From Peribacillus sp044761985 (GTDB lineage Bacteria > Bacillota > Bacilli > Bacillales > DSM-1321): DNA of 64,000 nt. Below, piece by piece: positions 42,204 through 51,446 of the stretch. How positions within the stretch are numbered: the first letter of the stretch is position 1; the number at the start of each line of letters is the position of its first letter. The notes beneath the pieces are model-generated. The model worked only from the letters and a program-made list of their open reading frames with translations. It was not told the origin of the DNA and searched no databases. The DNA lies in contig NZ_JBIWDK010000003.1 of assembly GCF_044761985.1 (NCBI RefSeq), forward strand, positions 124,001 through 188,000, written 5' to 3'. A program made the position numbers and the translations under genes.

Positions 42204-43652
42204 TTACTTTTCATATGAGGCGAGGCTCTTTAGCAGCTGAGAACTTTCCTGATCAAGGCCAAGCACTTGAACCGTTTTCCCCTGTACTCTGTATTTTAAG
42301 ATGACTTTCTCGACGGCTCCTACAGCCGAGGCATCCCATATTTTCGAATTGGAAAAATCAATGATGATGGAATCTGCTTTTTCCTTCGTATCAAACTTCG
42401 AAATGAAGTCTTGGACCGATGCAAAAAACACCTGGCCTTTTATCCGATAAGTGATTTGCCGAGCCTGGTTGTCCGCTGTTTTCTCGACAGACACTTTCGA
42501 AATTTTAGCCGAGAAGAAAATCATACTCAAGAGTACCCCGGCGAATACGCCTTTGGATAAATCATGCGTATAAAGAACAACGATAACCGTTACGATCATG
42601 ACTATCGCCTCGGTTTTAGGAGTGATCCGAAGTCTCTTCAAGGAGGACCAATCAAAAGTCCCGATGGAAACCATGATCATGACCGCAACAAGGGCGGCCA
42701 TCGGAATTTTAATGAGGACATCATTCAATAACACGATCAAGATTAACAAAAAGGCCCCGGCGACGAAAGTGGACAGCCGACCTCGTCCCCCGGATTTGAT
42801 GTTGATACCGGATTGTCCAATCATTGCACATCCGGCCATCCCGCCGAAGAAACCGGCCACGATGTTCGCTATTCCCTGACCTTTGGCCTCCCGGTTTTTA
42901 TTGCTATCCGTATCGGTCATTTCGTCAACGATTTGAGCCGTTAGTAAGGATTCAAGCAATCCGACAAACGCTAGGGCAATGGAATAAGGAAAAATGATGG
43001 CCAATGTCTCGAATGATAAAGGGATATCCGGAATCAAGAACATGGGAAGAGCCTCGCTCAATTGCCCCATGTCGCCTACGGTCCGTACAGTAGCCCCTGT
43101 TGCAACGGCCACGATGGTCATGAAGATGATTGCGACCAGCGGGGAAGGAACGACCTTGGTTATCCGTGGGAATAGGTAGATGATGGCGAGTGAACCAGCT
43201 GTCATGACATACATGACCCACGTTTCCCCTTTGAAATGAGTGAGCTGAGCCATGAAAATCATAATGGCCAAAGAATTCACAAAGCCAGTCATAACCGGCT
43301 TCGGTATAAACTTCATGAGCTTCCCAATTTTAAAGACGCCCAGTAGAATTTGAAGGATCCCAGTTAATATAGTTGCGGCAAGTAAATAGTTCAAGCCATG
43401 ATCCTTTACAAGGTCAACCATCACGAGTGCCATCGCCCCGGTCGCCGCTGAAATCATGCCTGGTCTTCCACCAACAAAGGAGATGACGATGGCGATGCAG
43501 AAGGAAGCATACAATCCCACCATCGGGTCGACCCCGGCAATGATGGAGAAAGCTATTGCCTCAGGAATTAAGGCCAGGGCAACGACGATTCCGGAAAGTA
43601 CGTCTCCGCGAACGTTGCAAAACCACTCCTGTTTTAATGTAGATATATTCAA
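42204..43652 (-). CDS. SulP family anion permease with STAS domain
   Basis: The 482-residue protein has a SulP membrane domain (GIVVALALIPEAIAFSIIAGV, GRPGMISAATGAMAL, PKPVMTGFVNSLAIMIF, GGMAGCAMIGQSGINIKSGG) and a shorter C-terminal STAS domain (about 395-480, IIIDFSNSKIWDASAVGAVE). SulP proteins import sulfate or bicarbonate/chloride. A TTG start at 43652 follows AGGAAG. The neighbours do not point to sulfur metabolism, so the substrate is open. Confidence 0.9.
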   Translation of the reverse strand: MNISTLKQEWFCNVRGDVLSGIVVALALIPEAIAFSIIAGVDPMVGLYASFCIAIVISFVGGRPGMISAATGAMALVMVDLVKDHGLNYLLAATILTGILQILLGVFKIGKLMKFIPKPVMTGFVNSLAIMIFMAQLTHFKGETWVMYVMTAGSLAIIYLFPRITKVVPSPLVAIIFMTIVAVATGATVRTVGDMGQLSEALPMFLIPDIPLSFETLAIIFPYSIALAFVGLLESLLTAQIVDEMTDTDSNKNREAKGQGIANIVAGFFGGMAGCAMIGQSGINIKSGGRGRLSTFVAGAFLLILIVLLNDVLIKIPMAALVAVMIMVSIGTFDWSSLKRLRITPKTEAIVMIVTVIVVLYTHDLSKGVFAGVLLSMIFFSAKISKVSVEKTADNQARQITYRIKGQVFFASVQDFISKFDTKEKADSIIIDFSNSKIWDASAVGAVEKVILKYRVQGKTVQVLGLDQESSQLLKSLASYEK

Positions 43653-43975
43653 AACGACACTTCCTTTTTCTCTATATAAGTATGGATTGGCTATTGTAAC
43701 GTACTAGATTATAGCATGACTTCATTATTCTATCTATGGATTCATAATTGAATGGAAATTTCCTTATTTATATCAATTAGGCCAAATAGAAAGATCCAAG
43801 TGGGCCACCTTCAACAAAAAAAGACCCGTAATGGTCTTTTTTTGTTGAACTTACGAGTCATAAGTAAATTCCGGTTCCTTACACTGTGGGATGAATGAAA
43901 TAATACTATGAAAGGGGTGGACTTGATTGCATGAGTATGTAGAAGCATTAGAGAGAGGAGGGGGATATGTCCTGC
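43653..43975. other. Gap with a terminator only
   Basis: In these 323 bases I see only the bidirectional terminator at 43811-43848 and the sulP leader; no small gene with a ribosome binding site was found. Confidence 0.5.
43811..43848. terminator. Terminator, symmetric
   Basis: A 16-bp perfect inverted repeat TCAACAAAAAAAGACC with a 6-nt loop and long A and T runs. It lies 170 bases before the sulP start and 130 bases after the end of the small zinc-protein gene, downstream of which (minus strand) it fits. Confidence 0.85.
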
Positions 43976-44164
43976 TTATTCTTCTTTATGTATAATGCTA
44001 GATTTACATGCTGTACAGGTAACTTCTTTGTAATGCTTGAAGATGATCTTTCTAAGATCTCTTCTGGTTAACATAGCGAATACATTGTATCGCGTACCAC
44101 ATACACACGTATGTTTGTCTTTTACGATGTGTCTTTCATCCGTTTTGATAGTAGGAAAAAGCAT
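43976..44164 (-). CDS. Small zinc-ribbon protein, first of a sister pair
   Basis: The 62-residue protein has CVCG and, 34 residues later, CTAC: a CxC...CxxC zinc-ribbon-like layout with HIVKDKHTCVCG and LTRRDLRKIIFKHYKEVTC. AGAGGG lies six bases before the ATG. It is clearly related to the 64-residue protein encoded 220 bases upstream (44384-44578), so the pair arose by duplication. No family known to me; a zinc-binding microprotein is inferred. Confidence 0.75.
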   Translation of the reverse strand: MLFPTIKTDERHIVKDKHTCVCGTRYNVFAMLTRRDLRKIIFKHYKEVTCTACKSSIIHKEE

Positions 44165-44383
44165 TTTAACCCTCTTTTAAACTAATTTTAGGCGAAAAAA
44201 GACCAAGAGGAAAGTAAATCTTGGAAATCCAACCACTACCACAAAAGCTTGATATGTCTGGTTTGTGGATTTTCACCTTAAATAATCTTAACATAAAAAA
44301 GAATCAAATCTATAAATATACAGAAAAACACGATAATGTTTAAAAAAACAGAAGTAGGAAAACGAGGGAATGAATAGATATCC

Positions 44384-44578
44384 CTAGGACTTAGGGTTTT
44401 CGTTTAAGAACTTTTCCCGACAAGATCTGCAGGTGATATCGGAAACCGATTTAAACTTAACCTTCTTCAGGTCTTTTTTCTCGAATATTCCCCGGTAGTT
44501 ATGAATAATTCCACATTCACAATAACGCTGATCCTTGATGATGTGAACTTTTGCATAATATGTGAAGGTCGGATACAT
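44384..44578 (-). CDS. Small zinc-ribbon protein, second of a sister pair
   Basis: The 64-residue protein has CECG and CRSC, spaced as in its neighbour at 43976, and shares the pattern VHIIKDQRYCECG...DLKKVKFKSVSDITC. AAGGGGTG lies seven bases before the ATG. It is followed 220 bases later by its paralogue on the same strand. It lacks a membrane segment and is basic. Confidence 0.75.
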   Translation of the reverse strand: MYPTFTYYAKVHIIKDQRYCECGIIHNYRGIFEKKDLKKVKFKSVSDITCRSCREKFLNENPKS

Positions 44579-44723
44579 GTTGACACCCCTTGTTAGGTAT
44601 ATATTACTAGGTATATTATACTATTTTATTATAGCTATGTAAAAAATAAATTTCTAAGAAATTAGGCAAAGAAAAGTTCTGTTACAGAGAGGGTCCAACC
44701 ATCTTGTTGGGTAAGTTTGAATG

Positions 44724-44772
44724 AAAAAGAAGACACCCGTTAGAAGGATCATCTAACGGGTGTCTTCTTTTT
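44724..44772. terminator. Bidirectional terminator near the MFS gene
   Basis: A 21-bp perfect stem AAAAAGAAGACACCCGTTAGA with its complement, a 7-nt loop, and A/T runs. It follows the MFS gene on the minus strand. Confidence 0.93.
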
Positions 44773-44788
44773 GCTAAAGGTCTTCTAA

Positions 44789-46006
44789 TCAATGTGAATG
44801 CCGGGCCAACTCCGGGTTGCGATGCAACGCCAAATACAGGACCAGTCCTGCTAACAGCAGCAGGAAGCTGGTCGTTATAAAAACGGCTGAAAATCCATAA
44901 AATCCTGCAACCATCCCTCCCATTGCCGGGCCGATGATATTGCCTAAAAAACGGAGACTAGTATTATATCCAAGCACTTCCCCCTGCATGGCAACGGGAG
45001 CCTCTTGGCGGATATAGGCAATCCTTACAGGGATAATTCCCCCTATGACTATACCTAATGCAAACCGTACAAATACAAGTTGCCAAAAGTGATTGATGAA
45101 AGCTCCAGGCAAATATACGAGTGCTGTGAGGAAAAGAAGGAGCACCAGAATCTTTATATGTCCATGGTGGTCGCCTATCCTGCCCCAGTACCTGGCCATC
45201 AATAAGTTTCCGAGACCAGCTGCGGAAAAGGCGATGCCTGAGTAAAAGGCCAGATTAGTAGTTCCGTGCAGTTCCCCGACATATAAAGATAGAATGGGTT
45301 GGATGCTGAAATGAGCCACCTGGACAATCGTTGATATGAGCATGACATTCACTAGAATGGGGTTCCGTAAAATGTGCGAGAGGACCTCCCGGCTCGAATA
45401 ACTGGCTTTTGTTCCTTTTTGTCGCTGAACTTGATATTCCTTGGTTGCGAATACAAGAAGTCCAGAGACGAAAATTGTGATGGAAGTGAACTTAAACGCT
45501 GTTGAGTAGCCGAGAGTATCCGCAAGTACGCCGCCAATCAATGGTCCGAAAAGGGAGCCGGTTATATTTCCCGTTTGAAGAGTACCCAAGACCCTTCCGG
45601 CAATCTCTTTAGGTGTCTGTGTGGAAATGAAAGCTTGTGACATGGAGATGAATCCAGTGAATATGCCCATGAACATTCTTAATAAGAACAACTGCAGGAC
45701 ATTTTCTACAAATCCCATCAAGAAAATCGATAGGCCCATACCGAAGGCGCAGGCAATCAGGATTTTCTTTCTACCATAACGGTCCCCGATTCGTCCCCAA
45801 ATGGGGGAAAACAAAAAGGCTGTCACAAAGGTAATTCCGAATGTCCACCCCGACCAATGCTGGACATATTGTGCCGAATAATTGCCAAAGGTACCGATGT
45901 ATAACGAGATGAAGGGAAGAACCATCGTCATGCTACCACCGATGAAGAAGTTGGCAAACCACATGATGAAAAGATTCCGTTTGGCCAATTTAACATCCAT
46001 ATACAT
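44789..46006 (-). CDS. Major facilitator superfamily drug exporter (DHA1 type)
   Basis: The 405-residue protein has 12 predicted membrane segments, with the MFS signature GRIGDRYGRKKILIACAFGM after segment 2, the antiporter-type motif C (GSLFGPLIGGVLAD) and a second ARYWGRIGDHHGHIK loop. It belongs by eye to the Bacillus multidrug antiporter subgroup. No regulator adjoins it. The start at 46006 has GAAG upstream; an in-frame ATG two codons on is also possible. Confidence 0.88.
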   Translation of the reverse strand: MYMDVKLAKRNLFIMWFANFFIGGSMTMVLPFISLYIGTFGNYSAQYVQHWSGWTFGITFVTAFLFSPIWGRIGDRYGRKKILIACAFGMGLSIFLMGFVENVLQLFLLRMFMGIFTGFISMSQAFISTQTPKEIAGRVLGTLQTGNITGSLFGPLIGGVLADTLGYSTAFKFTSITIFVSGLLVFATKEYQVQRQKGTKASYSSREVLSHILRNPILVNVMLISTIVQVAHFSIQPILSLYVGELHGTTNLAFYSGIAFSAAGLGNLLMARYWGRIGDHHGHIKILVLLLFLTALVYLPGAFINHFWQLVFVRFALGIVIGGIIPVRIAYIRQEAPVAMQGEVLGYNTSLRFLGNIIGPAMGGMVAGFYGFSAVFITTSFLLLLAGLVLYLALHRNPELARHSH

Positions 46007-46230
46007 GTAACACTTCTTTCTACCTGATATTTACTATTCAGTATACAGATTTACCCTATTCTATTAAATGTATTTGATTCAGACATGCTTCAGGGCAAGA
46101 AAAAAATCTAGTTTGAAAAAGTTGTTTTTTAATGAAATACCCAGTGTTATACTAACTAAATACTAATTTTTCAGAAAATATAAAATATTTGATGAAAGTT
46201 AATATTTCAAATAGTAAGGGGAGAGTCTAC

Positions 46231-47535
46231 ATGTTATCGATTCTTGGATTTTGCATGATTTTTACATTTCTTATTTTGGTCATTTCAAAGCGCCTTTCTG
46301 TAGTGGTTGCCTTCATTTTCACTGCCATCCTTTTTGCATTGATCGGTGGGTTTGCGTCGGAAATGGGAGAAATGATGATGGCGGGGATTATAAAGGTAAC
46401 GCCAACGGCCGTTATGATTGTATTTGCTATTTTATATTTTGGCTTGATGCTAGACGTTGGTTTATTTGAACCTATGATTACCAAGATACTAAGCCTTGTG
46501 AAGGGGGACCCACTAAAGGTTGTGATGGCCACTGCCATCATCACGATGCTAGTAGGGTTAGATGGTGACGGGTCTTCCACCTTCATGATCACCGTAACAG
46601 CCATGTTGCCGCTCTATATAAGGTTAGGGATGAATAGGCTTATATTGGCGTGTGTGGTTGCTTTAGCTGCAGGCGTCATGAATATCATCCCTTGGGGCGG
46701 CCCGTTGGTAAGAGCAGCAGCCAGTCTACAAGTGGAAGTATCAGACTTATTCATTCCGCTCATTCCGGTCATGATTGCAGGGCTGATATGGACGCTGTTT
46801 TCCGCCTATATCCTTGGGAAGAAGGAAAGAGCCAGATTGGGCATCACTCCATTGCAGACACCAATGCCTTCAGGGTTGGGTGAACAGGCTGCTGCGGTTG
46901 AAGCTACTAATGGTACAACCATGAAGTTTTGGTTTAATTGGTTATTGACGATCGCATTAATGGTATTTTTGGTAATGGAAGTGTTGCCTCTACAAATCTT
47001 ATTCGCTTCGGCTTTTGCCATAGCATTATTCGTTAACTTTCCAAATCCAAAAGAACAGCAGGAAAGGATATTAAGCCATGCCAATAGTTTTGTTATGATC
47101 TGTACACTTATCTTTGCAGCGGGTATTTTCACGGGCGTCTTCACGGAAACGAAGATGATGGATTCGATGGCTTCTTCCATCGTGACCGTTATTCCAGATT
47201 GGCTTGGTGCACATCTACCTGTTGTTGTGGCACTTACTAGCATTCCGATGGGCTTCATTTTTTCACCTGACGCATATTACTTTGGAATTATTCCCATCAT
47301 TAGCGAGGCTGCGGCGAACTTTGGAATTGCCCCAGTTGAAATCGGGAGGGCCGCTTTATTAGGTCATTCCACAACAGGCTTTCCCTTATCCCCCTTGGTT
47401 CCTGCCACATTCATTCTGATTGGGCTGGTTGGTGTGGACTTTGGTGATCATCAAAAGTTTCTATTTAAATGGGCGTGTGGGACAACGATTGTAATGACAA
47501 TCGTGGCTATCACTCTTGGGGTGATTCCATTATAA
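46231..47535 (+). CDS. Citrate-metal/proton symporter (CitMHS family)
   Basis: The 434-residue transporter has about 12 membrane segments and CitMHS features: LSILGFCMIFTFLILVISKR, LVGLDGDGSSTFMITVTA, NIIPWGGPLVRAA, and a C-terminal GHSTTGFPLSPLVPATF. Members such as CitM, CitH and CitN take up citrate with divalent metals. ATG 46231 follows GGGGAG by seven bases, giving the same length as B. subtilis CitM (433). No CitST-like two-component system is in the window. Confidence 0.92.
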   Translation: MLSILGFCMIFTFLILVISKRLSVVVAFIFTAILFALIGGFASEMGEMMMAGIIKVTPTAVMIVFAILYFGLMLDVGLFEPMITKILSLVKGDPLKVVMATAIITMLVGLDGDGSSTFMITVTAMLPLYIRLGMNRLILACVVALAAGVMNIIPWGGPLVRAAASLQVEVSDLFIPLIPVMIAGLIWTLFSAYILGKKERARLGITPLQTPMPSGLGEQAAAVEATNGTTMKFWFNWLLTIALMVFLVMEVLPLQILFASAFAIALFVNFPNPKEQQERILSHANSFVMICTLIFAAGIFTGVFTETKMMDSMASSIVTVIPDWLGAHLPVVVALTSIPMGFIFSPDAYYFGIIPIISEAAANFGIAPVEIGRAALLGHSTTGFPLSPLVPATFILIGLVGVDFGDHQKFLFKWACGTTIVMTIVAITLGVIPL

Positions 47536-47707
47536 GAGGTGAGTCTAATAAACTAGTATGGAAAATCTTTTACTGTGAGATTAGTTAGGTTTTTTATCAT
47601 GCTCATAGAATCTATTTTCCCATTTATCCCTCTCTCTGTTTATCCTTTCAAAATAGTGGAAATGATTAAGAAGACTATACATAAATGAAAGAGAGAGGGT
47701 ACTGATG

Positions 47708-48334
47708 ATGAACTATAAGCAAAAGCTGCTGTTGCCAGCATGTGCCGCCTTTTTGTTGTATGGATGCAATTCAGAGGATAACTCAACGAATGCAGACAAA
47801 ACCGTGGAAGATTCAAAACCGGTACAGGGAACACAAACGGAAGTGGACCCACAAGCACAGGCGGAAGTTAAGGATACTGCGGGTAAAACTTTAGGTACTG
47901 TCAATTTTTCCGCGGAAGAGAATTCCGTCTTGATCGAAGCGGCACTGGAAGGGTTAGAACCCGGTTATCATGGGTTCCATATTCATGAAAATGCAGCATG
48001 TGAAGCGGATGCAAAGGAAGGGCCTTTTACTACAGCCGGGGGGCACTTCAATCCAACAGATGAAAAGCACTCCCATCATGCTGGGGATATGCTTCCTCTT
48101 TTTGTTAAAGAAGATGGAACAGCCAAATATACAGCCACGTTGGATAACATGACAGTGGAACAACTGAAGCAAGAAGAGCTTTCGGTCATCGTTCATGCAA
48201 ATCCGGACAACTTTGCCAATATTCCTGACCATTATGAAGCGGATGGAGAAAAGGGACCGAATGAAGACACGTTAAAAACAGGTGATGCCGGTGACAGGCA
48301 AGCATGCGGGATTGTAGTAAGCACAGATAAGTAA
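47708..48334 (+). CDS. sodC: Cu/Zn superoxide dismutase-like lipoprotein (SodC/YojM)
   Basis: The roughly 208-residue protein has a lipoprotein signal with lipobox LLYGC, a polar linker and a Cu/Zn-SOD domain. Copper ligands are seen in GFHIHENAAC (two His), the bridging His in GGHFNPTDEKHSHHAGD, and the fourth in VIVHANPD; zinc His and Asp are in HSHHAGD, and the disulfide cysteines are NAAC and RQAC. By contrast B. subtilis YojM lacks two copper ligands. ATG 47708 is eight bases after GAGAGAGGG; ATG 47705 is also possible. It likely detoxifies external superoxide. Confidence 0.9.
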   Translation: MNYKQKLLLPACAAFLLYGCNSEDNSTNADKTVEDSKPVQGTQTEVDPQAQAEVKDTAGKTLGTVNFSAEENSVLIEAALEGLEPGYHGFHIHENAACEADAKEGPFTTAGGHFNPTDEKHSHHAGDMLPLFVKEDGTAKYTATLDNMTVEQLKQEELSVIVHANPDNFANIPDHYEADGEKGPNEDTLKTGDAGDRQACGIVVSTDK

Positions 48335-48341
48335 GGGCATG

Positions 48342-48371
48342 AGCGATTCTTCTATGGAGGAATCGCTTTTT
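48342..48371 (+). terminator. Terminator of sodC
   Basis: AGCGATTCTTC-TAT-GGAGGAATCGCT stem with one wobble or mismatch, followed by TTTTTG. Confidence 0.8.
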
Positions 48372-48402
48372 GCATACTATTTGTAGCTTAGCTTGGCCTA
48401 AA

Positions 48403-48507
48403 TCAACCACGAACGGCGATAATTCGACCGCAATCCGAATTATTTCAACCATACCAAGCAATATTTCAACCACGCAACATATTAATTCAACCATAGACAA
48501 AAAAGCT
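48403..48507. repeat. Period-21 degenerate tandem repeat TCAACCA
   Basis: The word TCAACCA recurs at 48403, (as TCGACCG) 48424, 48445, 48466 and 48487, exactly 21 bases apart each time. Only the first 7-8 bases and the last few A/T residues of each unit are conserved. It lies in the gap between the sodC and trhO terminators. Confidence 0.75.
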
Positions 48508-48556
48508 GAAAAAAAGGATTTTTCTATCGTGATATAGAAGTAAGAGAAAAGCATGA

Positions 48557-48597
48557 AAAAACCCGAATCAGGACAAGGAGTCGATTGATTCGGGTTT
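48557..48597 (-). terminator. Terminator of trhO
   Basis: On the minus strand a 12-bp stem AAACCCGAATCA / TGATTCGGGTTT is followed by T residues. Confidence 0.88.
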
Positions 48598-48603
48598 CAT
48601 GGC

Positions 48604-49569
48604 TTATTCTGCTGTAGCGGTTTCTTTAATAAGTTGTAGTCGTTCTGCCACTTCTTCTTCAGACAAGTTATGCTCGACTACATAGCGATTACGTGGGTGC
48701 ACCCGACATTCGTGGGAACAGCTGCGTAAGTGTTTGTGCTCGTTTTCTTCACTGCAAAGGATTTTCTTGTTGCATTCCGGGTTCGCGCAGTTCACATAAC
48801 GCTCACATGGTTCGCCGGAGAAGATATCCCTGCCGACGATGACATGTTCCTTTTGATTGATCGGAACGGCAATTCTTTGATCGAATACATACATTTGACC
48901 ATCCCAAAGATCGCCTTGCACTTCAGGGTCTTTTCCGTACGTTGCGATGCCTCCGTGAAGCTGGCTGACATCTTCAAAGCCTTCTTTGACAAGCCATCCG
49001 GAGAATTTTTCGCAACGGATTCCGCCTGTGCAATACGTAAGGATTTTTTTACCTTCAAACATCTCTTTATTCTCACGTACCCATTCCGGAAGTTCACGGA
49101 AATTTGTGATATCTGGCTTGATTGCGCCGCGGAAGTGACCCAAATCAAATTCATAGTCATTTCTCGCATCAAGTACGACTGTATTTTCATCTTGCATTTG
49201 CTCGTAAAATTCTTTTGGGCTTAAGTAATTCCCTGTCGTCTGGTTTGGATCGACGTCATCTTCCAATCGAAGCGTAACCAGTTCATTTTTTGGACGGACA
49301 TGCATTTTTTTGAAGGCATGGCCATCGGCTTCATCGATTTTATAGACCATATCAGCAAAGCGGGGATCGCTTTTCATCATGTCCATGTATTTTTCGGTTT
49401 GTTCGATTGTACCAGATACCGTACCGTTGATCCCTTCCTGGGCAACTAAAATCCGGCCTTTCAATTCAAGTTCTTTACATGCCGCAAGATGTTCGGCAGC
49501 GAACTCTACGTGATTCTCGATTGGTGTATACAAGTAATACAATAAAACTCTATATGGTTTTGTTTCCAT
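48604..49569 (-). CDS. trhO: tRNA uridine(34) hydroxylase, rhodanese-like (TrhO/YbfQ)
   Basis: The 321-residue protein has an N-terminal ferredoxin-like domain (RVLLYYLYTPIENHVEFA, VAQEGINGTVSGT), a rhodanese domain with the active-site Cys in TYCTGGIRCEKF and a C-terminal Cys-rich zinc region (CANPECNKKILC, CSHECRVHPRN). TrhO uses molecular oxygen to make 5-hydroxyuridine at tRNA position 34. It stands alone with its own terminator. Confidence 0.93.
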   Translation of the reverse strand: METKPYRVLLYYLYTPIENHVEFAAEHLAACKELELKGRILVAQEGINGTVSGTIEQTEKYMDMMKSDPRFADMVYKIDEADGHAFKKMHVRPKNELVTLRLEDDVDPNQTTGNYLSPKEFYEQMQDENTVVLDARNDYEFDLGHFRGAIKPDITNFRELPEWVRENKEMFEGKKILTYCTGGIRCEKFSGWLVKEGFEDVSQLHGGIATYGKDPEVQGDLWDGQMYVFDQRIAVPINQKEHVIVGRDIFSGEPCERYVNCANPECNKKILCSEENEHKHLRSCSHECRVHPRNRYVVEHNLSEEEVAERLQLIKETATAE

Positions 49570-49711
49570 TTTTTAATTACCACCTATGATTTATATTTGC
49601 AAGATATAAAGGGTGATCAGTTAAGACACTTTTCTCTTACAGACAATCATTATACCAAGAAAACATAACTTTGATAAGTGAATCATGAAAAATGAAAGGG
49701 GCCTGTTAAAA

Positions 49712-50758
49712 ATGCTTCAAGATTTAATGAAATATCCCATCATTCAAGCCCCAATGGCTGGAGGCGCATCCACACCGAAACTGGCCGCAACGGTTTCTGC
49801 TGCAGGAGGATTGGGGTTTCTCGCAGCTGGATATAAAACTGCAGAGGAAATGAGAAACGAAATGGAAGAGGTGCGCCGATTGACTGGGCGGCCTTTTGGC
49901 GTGAATGTGTTCGTGCCAAGTAAAGAGGTTGTGGATGAATCCAGACTCACCGCCTACCGGGAAAAAATACAAAAAGAGGCGGAAAGTGTAGGGGCTTCAA
50001 TAGGGGAACCCATGAGCGACGATGATGACTGGGTCAATAAAATAGCCGTGTTAAAAGAACTCCGGGTCGCCGTTGTGAGTTTCACATTTGGGTGTCCAGA
50101 ATCCGGTATCATCAAGGAACTCCAACATGCCGGTACGCTTGTTACGGTATCGGTGACGAACCCTACAGAGGCACAAATTGCAGTTACGGCGGGAGCGGAT
50201 ATCCTTTGTGTACAAGGGATTGAGGCAGGCGGCCATCGTGCCAGTTTTGATAACGAGTCAGAAAGTGACCAAGCGCTTTTGGAATTGATCAAGATTGTAA
50301 AAAAAGAAACGAACGTGCCGATAATTGCCGCAGGCGGATTGATGGATGGAAAAGACATTGCCGGTGTTCTTGCAGCAGGGGCAGTAGCGGCACAGTTGGG
50401 AACCGCTTTTCTATGTTGCCCGGAAAGTGGCGCAAGCCCAGCTCATAAGGCAGCGCTCCATAATCCACGGTTTACCGATACGGCGATCACCCGGGCTTTT
50501 AGCGGCCGCCGTGCTCGGGGATTGGTGAATCGCTTCTTAATGGAATATGACAGGGTCGCCCCGGCAGCCTATCCTTATGTTCATCACATGACGAAACAGA
50601 TGCGAAAGGTGGCGGGACAAAAAGGCGAACCTGAATTGATGGCTCTATGGGCAGGAGAAGGATACAAACGGAGTCGAACGCTTCCCGCCTCGGTATTGAT
50701 GGGAGAGTTGGTTGAAGAAATGAATATAGAATCTAGGAGAGGATGTCATGAAAATTAG
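49712..50758 (+). CDS. Nitronate monooxygenase (2-nitropropane dioxygenase family)
   Basis: The 348-residue FMN enzyme shows the family start YPIIQAPMAGGASTPKLAATV, the GGLGFLAAG loop, the central QGIEAGGHRASF with the catalytic His, IIAAGGLMDGKDIAGVLAAGA and AFSGRRARGLVNRF. Nitronate monooxygenases oxidise nitroalkane nitronates such as propionate 3-nitronate. ATG 49712 is chosen with AAGGGG upstream, over 49685. It overlaps the GNAT gene by 11 bases. Confidence 0.92.
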   Translation: MLQDLMKYPIIQAPMAGGASTPKLAATVSAAGGLGFLAAGYKTAEEMRNEMEEVRRLTGRPFGVNVFVPSKEVVDESRLTAYREKIQKEAESVGASIGEPMSDDDDWVNKIAVLKELRVAVVSFTFGCPESGIIKELQHAGTLVTVSVTNPTEAQIAVTAGADILCVQGIEAGGHRASFDNESESDQALLELIKIVKKETNVPIIAAGGLMDGKDIAGVLAAGAVAAQLGTAFLCCPESGASPAHKAALHNPRFTDTAITRAFSGRRARGLVNRFLMEYDRVAPAAYPYVHHMTKQMRKVAGQKGEPELMALWAGEGYKRSRTLPASVLMGELVEEMNIESRRGCHEN

Positions 50759-51209
50759 ACCCTTGAATCCAGATGAAGTACCACCGATGGAGTTACTGTT
50801 GCTTGCTGATCCTTCAAAAGAATTGGTTGAGACCTATTTGGAGAGGGGCACGTGTTTTGTCGCTGAATCGGATGGGCTGATAACCGGCGTGTATGTCTTG
50901 AAGGGATTGACCGATGACACGATAGAAATCGTCAACGTTGCTGTCGCGGAACAATACCAAGGTGAAGGCCTGGGGAAAAGGCTGGTCAATCATGCGATTC
51001 ATCATGCGAAGTCACTGGGGTATCACTCCATCGAAATCGGCACGGGTAATTCAGGGATGGGGCAGCTGGCCCTTTATCAAAAATGTGGATTTAGAATAAC
51101 CGATATCGATCGCGATTTTTTCACGAGGAATTATCCAGAGCCCATTTATGAAAATGGGATACAGTGCAGGGACATGATTCGTTTATCTCAAACCATCGGG
51201 AGCACCTAA
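50748..51209 (+). CDS. GNAT family N-acetyltransferase
   Basis: The 153-residue protein has the GNAT acetyl-CoA motif VAVAEQYQGEGLGKRLVNHAI and a following ALYQKCGFRITD. Its start overlaps the nitronate monooxygenase end by 11 bases and AGGAG lies upstream inside that gene, so the two are translationally linked. The last part (NYPEPIYENGIQCRDMIRL) is typical of the YvbK-like group. Acceptor unknown. Confidence 0.85.
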   Translation: MKIRPLNPDEVPPMELLLLADPSKELVETYLERGTCFVAESDGLITGVYVLKGLTDDTIEIVNVAVAEQYQGEGLGKRLVNHAIHHAKSLGYHSIEIGTGNSGMGQLALYQKCGFRITDIDRDFFTRNYPEPIYENGIQCRDMIRLSQTIGST

Positions 51210-51276
51210 TGCCGTTAGGGAAATCAATCCAATGTAGGCATCCCATCTTACTGGATAGAACATAGGAGGAAAAATC

Positions 51277-51438
51277 ATGCTTTTCGGCGATTCCATTTAT
51301 CTATTATTTGCGTTGCTCATGCCACTTTTTTTCGCTATTGTCGTATTCATATTCATTCGTTCTATTAAAAAGCAGAATGAATCTTTACAGCAAAAGGAGA
51401 AGGAAAGTACAGCTCATAAACAATCATCCGAAAATTAA
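51277..51438 (+). CDS. Small single-pass membrane protein, 53 aa
   Basis: A frame of 53 codons starts with ATG seven bases after AGGAGG. The product has one hydrophobic helix (IYLLFALLMPLFFAIVVF) followed by a basic, Gln/Glu/Lys-rich tail, giving an outside-N or inside-C arrangement. It follows the nitronate monooxygenase/GNAT pair by 67 bases and may be their third cistron. No family recognised. Confidence 0.65.
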   Translation: MLFGDSIYLLFALLMPLFFAIVVFIFIRSIKKQNESLQQKEKESTAHKQSSEN

Positions 51439-51446
51439 TCCATGGT

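Noticed and set aside
48403..48507. Possible CRISPR array
   Set aside because: The conserved part is only 7-8 bases and the period 21, too short for repeat plus spacer; no cas genes.
48370..48540. Open frame across the 21-base repeat block
   Set aside because: The block is open on both strands because of its period, with no start signal; treated as repeat DNA.
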